Below, one piece after another: positions 30,448 to 38,558 of a stretch of 64,000 nt of DNA. Made by a program: the position numbers and the translations under genes. Position 1 is the first letter of the stretch. Every line of letters begins with the position of its first letter. The notes under the pieces are model-generated. The model had not been told where the DNA came from, searched no databases, and saw only the letters and a list, made by a program, of their open reading frames with translations. Where the stretch lies: NCBI RefSeq assembly GCF_003945385.1, contig NZ_AP018920.1:6758001-6822000 (forward strand), written 5' to 3'. Source of the DNA: Pseudonocardia autotrophica (GTDB taxonomy: Bacteria; Actinomycetota; Actinomycetes; Mycobacteriales; Pseudonocardiaceae).

Positions 30448-31116
30448 GTGACGAGGGTGCCCCTCGCCCTGCTGACCAACGACGACGGCATCCACGCCCC
30501 CGGCCTGCACGCGCTCGCCCGAGCGACCCGTGACACCGGTCTGGACGTGATCGTCGCGGCCCCGGCCGGGGACGCCAGCGGTGCCGGCGGATCGGTCCGG
30601 TGCGTGCTGACCGACGGGCACATCGGTGTCACCGAGCACACGATCCCGGCGCTCGACGGAATCCCGGCCTACGGCGTCGACGCCGATCCCGGGTTCATCG
30701 TGCGCGCGGCCGGGCAGGGCTGGTTCTCCCGGGAGCCCGACGTCGTGCTGTCCGGGATCAACCCGGGTGCGAACACCGGCGGTCAGGTGCTGCACTCCGG
30801 CACCGTCGGGGCGGTGCTGGCCGGCTCGCTGAACGGCTGGTCCGGGATCGCGTTCTCGCTGCACTGCGGTCTGCGGCTGCCCGAGCACCCGCACTGGGCG
30901 GCGGCCACCGGGCTGCTCCCGGAGCTGCTGGAGCGCCTCGCCGCCCGCCCCGCGGGAACCGCCTGGTCGGTGAACGTCCCGGACGTCGCGCCCGCGGAGC
31001 TGCCCGCGCTGCGCGAGGCGCGACTGTGCGACTCCGGCGCGGTCCGGGTGCGGATGGTGCACCGCGGGCCCGACGGAGGGCGGCCCGCTGGCCTGCGGGC
31101 GCTGGTCTCCGAGTAG
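30448..31116 (+). CDS. surE: SurE 5'/3'-nucleotidase, interrupted near the C-terminus by TAG
   Basis: Survival-protein nucleotidase (removes phosphate from nucleoside monophosphates). All metal ligands are present: NDDG at the N-terminus, Ser in GDASGAGGS, Asn in SGINPGANTG. The frame ends at TAG 31114-31116, 222 codons from GTG 30448, about 45 residues short of the usual ~260 aa. The same frame continues without further stops to TGA 31249-31251 and encodes the expected SurE ending (PGTDVALLAAGHPTVTEL). The start could be GTG 30448 or 30457. The truncated protein would lack strands that help SurE oligomerise, so it may be inactive. Confidence 0.85.
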   Translation: MTRVPLALLTNDDGIHAPGLHALARATRDTGLDVIVAAPAGDASGAGGSVRCVLTDGHIGVTEHTIPALDGIPAYGVDADPGFIVRAAGQGWFSREPDVVLSGINPGANTGGQVLHSGTVGAVLAGSLNGWSGIAFSLHCGLRLPEHPHWAAATGLLPELLERLAARPAGTAWSVNVPDVAPAELPALREARLCDSGAVRVRMVHRGPDGGRPAGLRALVSE

Positions 31117-31251
31117 TACGGCGAGGCCGAGCCCGGCACCGACGTCGCACTGCTCGCCGCAGGCCACCCGACCGTCACCGAGCTCGCCCCGATCGGGCAC
31201 CGGGACGGCGCCACCGGCTACCCGGCGGGCACCGCCCCGGTCCCGGGCTGA
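31117..31251 (+). pseudogene. surE: Residual surE 3' coding sequence after the TAG
   Basis: Forty-four sense codons in the same frame as surE end at TGA 31249-31251. The translation contains GTDVALLAAGHPTVTEL, which resembles the GTD-x-AAL-x-x-GY-x-x-VTPL ending of SurE proteins. The terminator palindrome at 31245-31264 overlaps this second stop, which supports it as the ancestral gene end. Confidence 0.75.
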
Positions 31252-31264
31252 GCGCGCTCAGCCC
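31245..31264. terminator. Bidirectional terminator surE / sodA
   Basis: GGGCTGAGCGCGCTCAGCCC is a perfect 20-bp palindrome (8-bp stem, CGCG loop). It contains both the ancestral surE TGA and the sodA stop. Confidence 0.7.
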
Positions 31265-31857
31265 TTCGCGTCGGCGAACTGCTGCGCGGCGTCCGCCCAG
31301 TCGACGACGTTCCACCAGGCCTTGACGTAGTCCGGCTTCACGTTCTTGTACTGCAGGTAGAACGCGTGCTCCCACATGTCGAGCAGCACGATCGGGGTCT
31401 GGCCGGCCGGCAGCTGGGACTGCTGGTCGTAGAGCTGGTGGATCAGCAGCCGGCCACCGAGCCGGTCGTAGCCGAGGATGGCCCAGCCGGAGCCCTGGAT
31501 GGTGGTGGCGGCGGCGGTGAAGTGCGCCTGGAACGCGTCGAAGGAGCCGAAGTTCTCATCGATCGCCGAGGCGAGGTCACCGGTGGGCTTGTCGCCGCCG
31601 TCCGGGGAGAGGTTCTTCCAGAACGCGGAGTGGTTGACGTGCCCGCCCAGGTTGAACGCGAGGGTCTTCTCGAGACCGACGATCGCACCGAAGTCGTTGC
31701 GCTCGCGGGCGTCGGCGAGCTTCTCCAGGGTGGCGTTCAGGCCCTGCACGTAGGTGTTGTGGTGCTTGGAGTGGTGCAGCTCCATGATCTCCGGCGCGAT
31801 GTGCGGCGCCAGGGCTGAGTAGTCGTAGGGCAGGTCCGGAAGCGTGTAGTCGGCCAT
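31258..31857 (-). CDS. sodA: Superoxide dismutase (Mn/Fe family)
   Basis: A 199-aa enzyme converting superoxide to oxygen and peroxide. Metal ligands are His in [12 protein letters not shown], His in HVNHSAFW, and Asp/His in [10 protein letters not shown]. Against the M. tuberculosis Fe enzyme, the His of YDHQ is Gln here (YDQQ), which favours manganese; this is inference. No signal peptide. The start is ATG 31857, only 5 bp after the ABC-ATPase stop on the same strand, with no convincing Shine-Dalgarno. A MerR-like operator sits just upstream (31872-31893), so it may have its own leaderless transcript besides read-through. Confidence 0.96.
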   Translation of the reverse strand: MADYTLPDLPYDYSALAPHIAPEIMELHHSKHHNTYVQGLNATLEKLADARERNDFGAIVGLEKTLAFNLGGHVNHSAFWKNLSPDGGDKPTGDLASAIDENFGSFDAFQAHFTAAATTIQGSGWAILGYDRLGGRLLIHQLYDQQSQLPAGQTPIVLLDMWEHAFYLQYKNVKPDYVKAWWNVVDWADAAQQFADAKG

Positions 31858-31862
31858 GCGGC

Positions 31863-32999
31863 TCAGCCAACGACCTCAACCCCGGTTGAGGTCAAGTGTG
31901 AGCTGCGCCGCTGTCCCAGCCGCTCGTCGGTGCCCGGGTGGAACAGGTGGACCGCGGCGGGATCGACGGCGACCCGGACGACGCCCCCGATGGTCGGGGA
32001 CGGCGTCGAGGCCGGAAGCCGGACGGTCAGCCGGTGCCCCTCGCCGCCGGCGTCGGTGTACCGGCCGTGCAGGAAGCTGTCCGAGCCGAGCTCCTCGACC
32101 AGGTCCACGACGATCGGCAGGCCGTCCGCGGCGAGCCGCAGCCCCTCCGGCCGCACGCCGACCCGGGCCGCGCGGTCCGCGCCGAGCTCGTCGAGCCGCC
32201 ATCCGCTCGCGTCACCGATCCGGTGCGTGTCGACGACGATCCCGTCGTCGACGATCCGGCCGGGCAGCAGGTTCATCGCGGGCGACCCGATGAACCCGGC
32301 GACGAACGCGTTGACCGGCCGGTCGTAGAGCTCGCGCGGCGGGGCGCACTGTTGCAGGCGCCCGTCGCGCAGCACGGCGACCCGATCGCCCATCGTCATC
32401 GCCTCGGTCTGGTCGTGCGTGACGTAGACGGTGGTCGTGCCCAGCCGCTGCTGCAGCGCGGCGATGTTGGCCCGGGTCTCGACCCGCAGCTTGGCGTCGA
32501 GGTTGGACAACGGCTCGTCCATCAGGAAGACCGACGGCTCCCGCACGATCGCCCGGCCCATCGCCACCCGCTGGCGCTGCCCGCCGGACAGCGCCCGTGG
32601 CCGACGGTCCAGGTAGCGGGTGAGATCGAGCAGCTCGGCGGCCGTCTCCACCCTGGCGCGGCGCTGCGCCGGTGGCACCTTCTGCAGGCGCAGCGCGAAC
32701 CCCATGTTCTCGGCGACGGTCATGTGCGGGTAGAGCGCGTACGACTGGAAGACCATCGCGATGTCCCGGTCCTTCGGCGCCGCGTCGGTGACGTCCCGGT
32801 CGCCGATGTGGATCGCGCCCTCGTCGGTGTCCTCCAGGCCGGCGAGCATCCGCAGCGCGGTGGACTTGCCGGAGCCGGACGGGCCGACGAGGACCAGGAA
32901 CTCACCGTCGGCGATGCTCAGGTCCAGGGTGTCGACCGCGCGCACCGGCGGGGTCCCCGGGTAGATCCGGGATGCCTTGTCGAAGGTGACGGCTGCCAT
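31863..32999 (-). CDS. ABC sugar importer ATPase (UgpC/MsiK type)
   Basis: A 378-aa ATPase powering the permeases encoded upstream. Walker [10 protein letters not shown]-loop [13 protein letters not shown], signature LSGGQRQR, Walker B VFLMDEP and the switch His in VTHDQTEAM are all present, followed by a TOBE-type C-terminal regulatory domain (about 240-378). ATG 32999 has GAGGAG seven bases upstream. Many actinobacterial sugar importers share one remote MsiK; here a dedicated ATPase lies in the operon, 43 bp after the KDG-kinase-like gene. Confidence 0.95.
   Translation of the reverse strand: MAAVTFDKASRIYPGTPPVRAVDTLDLSIADGEFLVLVGPSGSGKSTALRMLAGLEDTDEGAIHIGDRDVTDAAPKDRDIAMVFQSYALYPHMTVAENMGFALRLQKVPPAQRRARVETAAELLDLTRYLDRRPRALSGGQRQRVAMGRAIVREPSVFLMDEPLSNLDAKLRVETRANIAALQQRLGTTTVYVTHDQTEAMTMGDRVAVLRDGRLQQCAPPRELYDRPVNAFVAGFIGSPAMNLLPGRIVDDGIVVDTHRIGDASGWRLDELGADRAARVGVRPEGLRLAADGLPIVVDLVEELGSDSFLHGRYTDAGGEGHRLTVRLPASTPSPTIGGVVRVAVDPAAVHLFHPGTDERLGQRRSSHLTSTGVEVVG
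31865..31895 (-). promoter_or_regulatory. Putative MerR/SoxR-type operator-promoter for sodA
   Basis: A 10+2+10 perfect palindrome, arms GACCTCAACC (31872-31881) and GGTTGAGGTC (31884-31893). On the minus strand it lies inside a 19-bp spacer between TTGACC (31895-31890) and TTGGCT (31870-31865). A long spacer with an internal palindrome is the hallmark of MerR-family promoters. The predicted transcript would start near the A of the sodA ATG. It overlaps the last codons of the ABC ATPase gene. Confidence 0.5.
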
Positions 33000-33042
33000 G
33001 GGGTCTCCTCGTCGAGTTCGTGCGGGATCGGGGCGGCGGTGC

Positions 33043-33969
33043 TCAGCGCACGACGGCGCCGTCGGGCAGGCCCAGCAGGGACAGCTCGTCGCGGCGGGGC
33101 AGGCCCTCCCAGTCGCCGCGGGCGGTGACCGCGAAGGCCCCGACGGTGACCGCCCGGCGGAGCCGTTCGGTGCGGTCGGCGCCGTCCAGCAGGGCCGAGA
33201 GCCAGCCGGCGCAGAAGGCGTCGCCGGCGCCGACCGGGTCCACCGCCCGGACCCGCAGCGCAGGCTGGTGCCGGGTCCCGTCGGCGTCGTGGCTGGTCGC
33301 GCCGTGTGCACCGTTCTTGACCACGACCTCGCCGGGGACCCCGGCCAGCAGGCCGGCCGGGTCGGCCGCCCCGATCAGGTCGAACTCCTCGGGGGATCCG
33401 ATCACGACATCGGCCAGCCCGGCCAGTGCGGCGAGCTCCGGGCCCGCCACGTCGCCGGGCCACAGGGCGGGGCGGTGGTTGAGGTCGAACGACACCACGG
33501 CGCCGAGCAGGCGGGCCCGGCGGGCGAGCTCGGCGCAGGCCGCGCGACAGGACTCGGACAGCGCCGCGGTGACCCCGGAGAGGTGTACCGCCCGCGGCCG
33601 CAGGGCGAGCGCGGGAGCGAGGTCCGCAGGCCCCCACCGGGACCCGGCCGACCCGCGCCGGTGGTACTCGACCCGGGTCAGGTCGGGCGTGCGGCGCTCG
33701 AAGAGCACCAGCCCGGTGGTGGCCTCCGGATCGGTGACGACGGCGTCGAGGGCCACCTGCTCGGCGGCCAGCGTGCGCCGGACCAGTGCCCCGGACTCGT
33801 CGGCGCCGACCCGGCCGCCCAGCGCCGTGCTGTGCCCGAGCCGGGCGGCGCCGATCGCGACGCCGGCCTCCGCGCCGACCACCGACACCGTCGCGCTCCC
33901 GCCGAGGCGCAGCGGGCCGTCGCAGCGGACCGCGGTCATCACCTCACCGGCGACCAGCAGATCGATCAC
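33043..33969 (-). CDS. kdgK: PfkB-family sugar kinase, probable 2-keto-3-deoxygluconate kinase
   Basis: A 308-aa ribokinase-fold kinase. It has the C-terminal PfkB signature VDPVGAGDAFCAGW with the catalytic Asp, and LGGRVGADESGALV early on. Context beside a KDPG-aldolase homologue suggests it phosphorylates a 2-keto-3-deoxy sugar acid; the sequence alone does not give the epimer. It overlaps the aldolase by 4 bp. Confidence 0.85.
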   Translation of the reverse strand: MIDLLVAGEVMTAVRCDGPLRLGGSATVSVVGAEAGVAIGAARLGHSTALGGRVGADESGALVRRTLAAEQVALDAVVTDPEATTGLVLFERRTPDLTRVEYHRRGSAGSRWGPADLAPALALRPRAVHLSGVTAALSESCRAACAELARRARLLGAVVSFDLNHRPALWPGDVAGPELAALAGLADVVIGSPEEFDLIGAADPAGLLAGVPGEVVVKNGAHGATSHDADGTRHQPALRVRAVDPVGAGDAFCAGWLSALLDGADRTERLRRAVTVGAFAVTARGDWEGLPRRDELSLLGLPDGAVVR

Positions 33970-34598
33970 GGCTGCACCGCCTGCAGGAACGCGCGGGTCC
34001 GGTGCCGCAGGGCCGCCAGGTCGCCGCCGTCCGGGGCGTCACCGCACAGCGGGCCGGCGACCCCGACCGCACAGGCGCCGTGGGCGAGGTACTCGACGGC
34101 CTGGTCCTTCCCGATCCCGCCGACGGGCACGGTGTCCAGGCCGGGAAAGGGCCCCGCCAGCGCGTCCAGGTAGCCGGGGCCGACGGTCGACGCCGGGAAG
34201 ATCTTCACCGCGGTGGCGCCGTGCCCGACCGCGGTGGCCACCTCGGTCGGGGTGAGGGCGCCGCAGAGCACCGGCAGCCCGGCCGCGACGGCGTGCGGCA
34301 CGGAGCCGGCCACCGCGGGCGTCACCACGAACCGGGCACCGGCCGCGACGGCGGCGTCCACCTGGGCGGGGGTGAGCACGGTGCCTGCGCCGACCGCGGC
34401 CCGGCCCGCCGTGCGCGCCGCCACCTCCTCGATCACCGCGAGCGGTTCGTGGCCGCTCAGCGAGATCTCCAGCGCCCGCACCCCCTCCTCGACCAGTGCC
34501 AGCGCGGTGGCCACACTCGCCGCGCGGTCCGCGCCGCGCACGATGGCCAGCAGCCTGGTCTCGCGCAGGGTCGCCATCAGGTCCTGTGCGGCGGTCAT
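33966..34598 (-). CDS. eda: KDPG/KHG-family aldolase
   Basis: A 210-aa class I aldolase that splits 2-keto-3-deoxy-6-phospho sugar acids into pyruvate and glyceraldehyde-3-phosphate. Schiff-base Lys is in TAVKIFPAS, catalytic Glu in ALEISLSG, and the phosphate/glycine segment is VPVGGIGKDQ. It overlaps both neighbours by 4 bp (ATGA), so it is translated with permease and kinase. Confidence 0.9.
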   Translation of the reverse strand: MTAAQDLMATLRETRLLAIVRGADRAASVATALALVEEGVRALEISLSGHEPLAVIEEVAARTAGRAAVGAGTVLTPAQVDAAVAAGARFVVTPAVAGSVPHAVAAGLPVLCGALTPTEVATAVGHGATAVKIFPASTVGPGYLDALAGPFPGLDTVPVGGIGKDQAVEYLAHGACAVGVAGPLCGDAPDGGDLAALRHRTRAFLQAVQP

Positions 34599-35440
34599 CC
34601 CTTCACCGCCCCGGCCGTCATCCCGCGGGACAGGAACGGTTCAAGCACGATGAACAGCAGCACCATCGGCACCGTCGACATGAGGCCGATCGCCATCAGG
34701 CCGGACCAGTCGATGCTGAACTCACCGATGAACGTCGCGATCCCGACGGTCACCGTCCAGCCCTGCGGATCGCCCATCAGCGTGCGGGCGAAGAGGAAGT
34801 CACCCCAGGTCAGGATGGATGCGTAGACGAAGGTCGCGGCGATCCCCGGCTTGAGCAGCGGGACCACCACATACCAGAGCGCGCGCAGCCGGCCGCAACC
34901 GTCGATCATCGCGGACTGTTCGAGCTCGGCGGGTACCGAGTCGACGAACCCCTTCATCAACCAGGTGGTGAACGGAACGGTGGCCGCGATGTTGACCAGC
35001 GTGACCGACCAGAGGTTGTTCACCATCCCGAGCCCGGCGAACAGCACGAACAACGGGATGATCAGCAGGGTTCCCGGCAGCATGCGGCTGAACAGCAGGG
35101 TGAATCCCATCGCCTGCTGACCCGCGGTCCGGAACCGGGACAGGCTGTACCCGCCCAGGGTGCTCACCGCGGTCGAGATGATCGCCGCACCGAGCGTGGT
35201 CACCGTCGAGTTCCACAGCCAGCGGCCGACCGGCTGGTCGTCGATCACCCCGGTCCACGCCTCGGTCGTCGCCGAGTCCGCGGGCGGTACCAGCGGCGGT
35301 TCGGCCACCAGCAGGTCGTTGCTGGGAACCAGCGACGTCATGATCATCCAGTAGACCGGGAACATCAGCACACCGGTCACGACGACGGCCAGTGCGAGCA
35401 GGCTCCACCGGCGGCCACCGGAGAGCGCCGTGGCACTCAT
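34595..35440 (-). CDS. Carbohydrate ABC transporter permease (MalG type)
   Basis: A 281-aa inner-membrane permease with six helices. The EAA loop reads EQSAMIDGCGRLRALWYVVVP (ATPase contact) in the fourth cytoplasmic loop. ATG 35440 overlaps the stop of the other permease (ATGA). It imports the sugar acid or oligosaccharide handled by this operon. Confidence 0.93.
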   Translation of the reverse strand: MSATALSGGRRWSLLALAVVVTGVLMFPVYWMIMTSLVPSNDLLVAEPPLVPPADSATTEAWTGVIDDQPVGRWLWNSTVTTLGAAIISTAVSTLGGYSLSRFRTAGQQAMGFTLLFSRMLPGTLLIIPLFVLFAGLGMVNNLWSVTLVNIAATVPFTTWLMKGFVDSVPAELEQSAMIDGCGRLRALWYVVVPLLKPGIAATFVYASILTWGDFLFARTLMGDPQGWTVTVGIATFIGEFSIDWSGLMAIGLMSTVPMVLLFIVLEPFLSRGMTAGAVKG

Positions 35441-36408
35441 GAGAACTCCCGTCGGATCGAGCGGCCACCGGCCAGCAGGAAGAACCCGCAGATCGCCATC
35501 GTGACGATGCCCAGCGCGGTCGCGGTGCCCATCTCGAAGTACTGGAACGCCTCGGTGTAGATCCGCACGGCCAGGGTCTGGGTGGCCTCGTTCGGACCAC
35601 CCCCGGTGAGCGGGAAGATGAAGTCGAACTCGCGGAACACCCCGATCGCGGTGATCACGACGGCGAGGGTGGACGCGCCCGCGATCGCAGGCCAGGTGAT
35701 GTGCCGGAACTGCCGCACCGGCGAGGCACCGTCGACCCGGGCCGCTTCGTACAGCTCGGCCGGGATCGACTGCAGCTGCGCGAGCAGGATCAGGGTGAAG
35801 AACGGGTAGTACTTCCACACCGTCGGGACGATCACCGCGGCGAGCGCGGTCCGGCTGTCGGCGAGCCAGGCGACGTTCTCGTCGATCAGCCCGACCGTGC
35901 GCAGCAGGTAGTTCACCACGCCGTAGGACGAGTCGAGCATCCAGCTGAACGCGGCGGCGACGACCACGCCCGGCACCGCCCACGGCAGCAGCACCAGCGG
36001 CCGGATGATCCGCCTGCCCGGGAAGGCCCGGTTGAGCAGCAGCGCGAGACCGAGCCCGATCGCGAACGCCGGGACCACCACCCCGAGCGTGTAGACGACG
36101 GACCGGACGACGTCGGCGAGCAGGCCGGACGAGCTCAGCACCTCGGCGTAGTTGCCGAGCGTGTAGGGATTGCCGCTCAGGTCCAGCAGGTCGGAGATCT
36201 GACCGCCGCGCAGGCTCAGGTCCAGGGCGACGTAGAGCGGGTAGGCCATCAGCACGGCGACGACCAGCAGGGTGGGTGCGAGCGTGCCGTAGGCGAACAG
36301 CCGCCGGCGCCGCTGGGCGCGCCGCTGGAGCGGACGCGGCCCGGGGGCGGGGCCGGTGGACGGACCCGGTGGGTCCGCGGTCGTGGTTCCGGTGGCCGGT
36401 GAGGTCAT
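35437..36408 (-). CDS. Carbohydrate ABC transporter permease (MalF type)
   Basis: A 323-aa permease. A Pro/Gly/Arg-rich cytoplasmic N-terminus of about 37 residues precedes six helices. The EAA motif reads YEAARVDGASPVRQFRHITWP. ATG 36408 overlaps the binding-protein stop by ATGA. It pairs with the MalG-type gene downstream. Confidence 0.93.
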   Translation of the reverse strand: MTSPATGTTTADPPGPSTGPAPGPRPLQRRAQRRRRLFAYGTLAPTLLVVAVLMAYPLYVALDLSLRGGQISDLLDLSGNPYTLGNYAEVLSSSGLLADVVRSVVYTLGVVVPAFAIGLGLALLLNRAFPGRRIIRPLVLLPWAVPGVVVAAAFSWMLDSSYGVVNYLLRTVGLIDENVAWLADSRTALAAVIVPTVWKYYPFFTLILLAQLQSIPAELYEAARVDGASPVRQFRHITWPAIAGASTLAVVITAIGVFREFDFIFPLTGGGPNEATQTLAVRIYTEAFQYFEMGTATALGIVTMAICGFFLLAGGRSIRREFS

Positions 36409-37661
36409 GGGCTGACCGCCTCCTCGAGCTGATCCTGGAGCGTGTCGGCGATCGCCGTGGTCGGCTCCCGGCCGGTGATGAGCGAGACCGCGGCGGCCGC
36501 GACGATGTCGCTGATCCGGCCGAACCGTTCCCGCTGTGCCTCGCTGTCGGGGAAGATCGAGGTCGCCTCGTCGGCGAGCTGCTGGACGAGTGCGAGCTCG
36601 CTCCCCGCGGCCGGCTCGTCGTCGAGGTTCCGGCGCGGTATCGGGTTCCCGGTCAGCTCCCGGTAGCGGTGCTGCCACTGCGGGGAGCAGGCGAGCCGGA
36701 TGAACTCCCAGGCCGCGTCGGCCCGCCGGGGATCGGTGCCCTCGGGGATGTGGATGCTGTTCGAGGTGCCGCCGGGTGTGCGGGCGAAGGGGGCCCGCGC
36801 GACGGTGAGCGCCGGCCGGATCCGCTCGTCGGCGGCCTCCAGCTCGGAGGCGAAGAACGGGCCCTCCAGCAGCATCGCGATCTTCCCGGTGAGGAACAGC
36901 TCGTTGCGCTGCTGGCTCTGGATCCCGCGCGGTGCCTGCGCGACCGCCCGGCGATAGGCGTCCAGGCCGCGGATCGTCTCGGGAGTGGTCGCGGTGACCC
37001 GGTCGCCGTCGAACAGGCTGCCTCCGGTGCCGACGACGAAGGCCGCCAGCTCGGTGTAGTTGTCCGGGTTCTGGGTCGTGGTCGCGCCGAAGCCGTAGAC
37101 GCCGCCGCCGGTCACCGCCTCGGCCGCCGCGAGCAGCTCGTCGGTGGTCCGCGGCACCGGATGCCCGGCGGCGCGGAGCAGGGACTCGTTGCAGTAGAGG
37201 CTGTAGCCGTAGCCGAGCAGCAGGACCCCGTAGTGGTCGCCGTCGGAGGCCATCTCCTCCTGCAGCGGCGTCCAGGACGACACGATGTCGGTGCCGTCCA
37301 GCCGGGTCTGCAGCGACTCCAGCCAGCCACGCCCGGCGAACTCGGCGGCGTTGCGGGCCGGCAGGTGCAGGATGTCCGGCCGCTGGTTCGCGGCGAACCG
37401 GATCGTCAGCTGGTCCGCGTAGCTGTCGAACGGCATCGGGTAGAGGTTGATCCGGATCCCCGGGTTCCGCTGCTCGTAGGCGGCGACGAGCTCGCGCCAC
37501 CACGGCGCGAAGCTGCCCTCCTCCGCCTGCCAGGACGGGAACTCCAGGACCAGGTCACCGGTGCCGGTCTGCTGCCGGCCGCATCCCACCAGCGACGCCG
37601 TTGCCACCGCCGCGGCGAGACCGAGGAATCCCCGGCGCGAGGTGGGCGCCGCGGCGCTCAC
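36405..37661 (-). CDS. Sugar-binding lipoprotein of ABC importer
   Basis: A 418-aa extracellular solute-binding protein (family 1). The N-terminus has a twin-arginine RRGF, a hydrophobic stretch and the lipobox LVGC (Cys about residue 30), so it is probably exported folded by Tat and lipid-anchored. Start GTG 37661 overlaps the iclR stop (GTGA); the open frame further upstream is iclR shadow. The ligand is not predictable; context points to a sugar acid or a polysaccharide fragment. Confidence 0.92.
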   Translation of the reverse strand: MSAAAPTSRRGFLGLAAAVATASLVGCGRQQTGTGDLVLEFPSWQAEEGSFAPWWRELVAAYEQRNPGIRINLYPMPFDSYADQLTIRFAANQRPDILHLPARNAAEFAGRGWLESLQTRLDGTDIVSSWTPLQEEMASDGDHYGVLLLGYGYSLYCNESLLRAAGHPVPRTTDELLAAAEAVTGGGVYGFGATTTQNPDNYTELAAFVVGTGGSLFDGDRVTATTPETIRGLDAYRRAVAQAPRGIQSQQRNELFLTGKIAMLLEGPFFASELEAADERIRPALTVARAPFARTPGGTSNSIHIPEGTDPRRADAAWEFIRLACSPQWQHRYRELTGNPIPRRNLDDEPAAGSELALVQQLADEATSIFPDSEAQRERFGRISDIVAAAAVSLITGREPTTAIADTLQDQLEEAVSP

Positions 37662-38461
37662 GACCGCCCCGCCGGCGGGACGGTGCCGACCTCGGCCGGG
37701 CTCGTGTATCCCAGCGTCACGCTGATCGCGTCGGCGGTCTCGATCGCCTGCACCGAGAGCTCCCGCTCCCGCCGGGCCAGGTCGATCACCGACAGCGAGC
37801 CGGAGATCGAGACGGCGGCGACGACCAGGCCGTCCGCGTCGTGCACGGGGGCCGCGACGCAGGCCCGCCCGAAGGCCAGCTCCTCGATCTCGGTCGCGTA
37901 GCCGCGCTCCCGGGTTCGGTCCAGCTCGTCGTCCAGCGGGTCGTGTGCGGCGATGGTGTGCCGGGTGAAGGACTGCAGCTCGCCGAGCACGTCGCGGCGC
38001 TGCTCCGGTGTGGAGCCGAGCAGCAGGCACTTCCCCATCCCGGTGGCGTGCAACGGGTTGTGCCTGCCGGCCAGGGTGGCCGCGCGCGGCGCGTCCGGGC
38101 CCTCGAAGTTGGCGAGGTAGAACACCGACCAGTCGCGCAGTACCGACAGGTTCGCCCCGAGCCCGGTGCGCCCGGCCAGGTCCTGCACGGGCTGGCGACC
38201 GGCCCGGAACACCGGGTGCTGGTTCAGCGCCGCCGCGGACAGCTCGATCACCGCGGCCCCCAGCCGGTACGTGCCTGCCGCATCCCGCTCGACGTAGGCC
38301 AGCGCCTCCAGGGTCGCGAGCATCCGGGAGGTCGTCGACTGGCCGAGGCCCGCCCGGTTCGCGACATCGGCGACTCGCAGCGCCCGTGTGTCGGAGAACG
38401 CGGCGAGTACCGCCGCGGCCCTCTCGACGCTCTGATTGGTCGCCTGCTGCTCACCGGCCAT
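37658..38461 (-). CDS. IclR-family regulator of the sugar-acid island
   Basis: A 267-aa regulator. The N-terminal winged helix (about 10-65: SVERAAAVLAAF, LGQSTTSRMLATLEALAYV) is followed by the IclR effector domain (about 80-250), with ATGMGKCLLL and RERGYATEIEEL typical. ATG 38461 has GGAGGT upstream. It is first in the transport/catabolic operon, overlaps the binding protein by 4 bp, and is divergent from the dehydratase. It probably binds the two palindromes between them. Confidence 0.92.
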   Translation of the reverse strand: MAGEQQATNQSVERAAAVLAAFSDTRALRVADVANRAGLGQSTTSRMLATLEALAYVERDAAGTYRLGAAVIELSAAALNQHPVFRAGRQPVQDLAGRTGLGANLSVLRDWSVFYLANFEGPDAPRAATLAGRHNPLHATGMGKCLLLGSTPEQRRDVLGELQSFTRHTIAAHDPLDDELDRTRERGYATEIEELAFGRACVAAPVHDADGLVVAAVSISGSLSVIDLARRERELSVQAIETADAISVTLGYTSPAEVGTVPPAGRS

Positions 38462-38472
38462 CGCCACCTCCG

Positions 38473-38519
38473 TATCGACGTCGTTATCGACTCATCCACT
38501 CTCGATGACGTACGTTATC
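38473..38519. promoter_or_regulatory. Two related imperfect palindromes, likely IclR operators
   Basis: TATCGACGTCGTTA (38473-38486, 12 of 14 symmetric) and GATGACGTACGTTATC (38504-38519, 14 of 16 symmetric) lie in the 97-bp divergent gap. Read on the minus strand both contain GATAACG followed by ACGTC, one with an extra T. The first site abuts the iclR ribosome binding site, consistent with autoregulation. Confidence 0.5.
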
Positions 38520-38558
38520 CGCTGTGTGCATGATGTCAACCAGTCAGTGGATGTGTCG

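Noticed and set aside
31114..31116. TAG in surE as a pyrrolysine or other recoded codon
   Set aside because: No pylT/pylS-type gene or recoding structure is visible, and SurE proteins are not known to use pyrrolysine; nonsense mutation or sequencing error is simpler.
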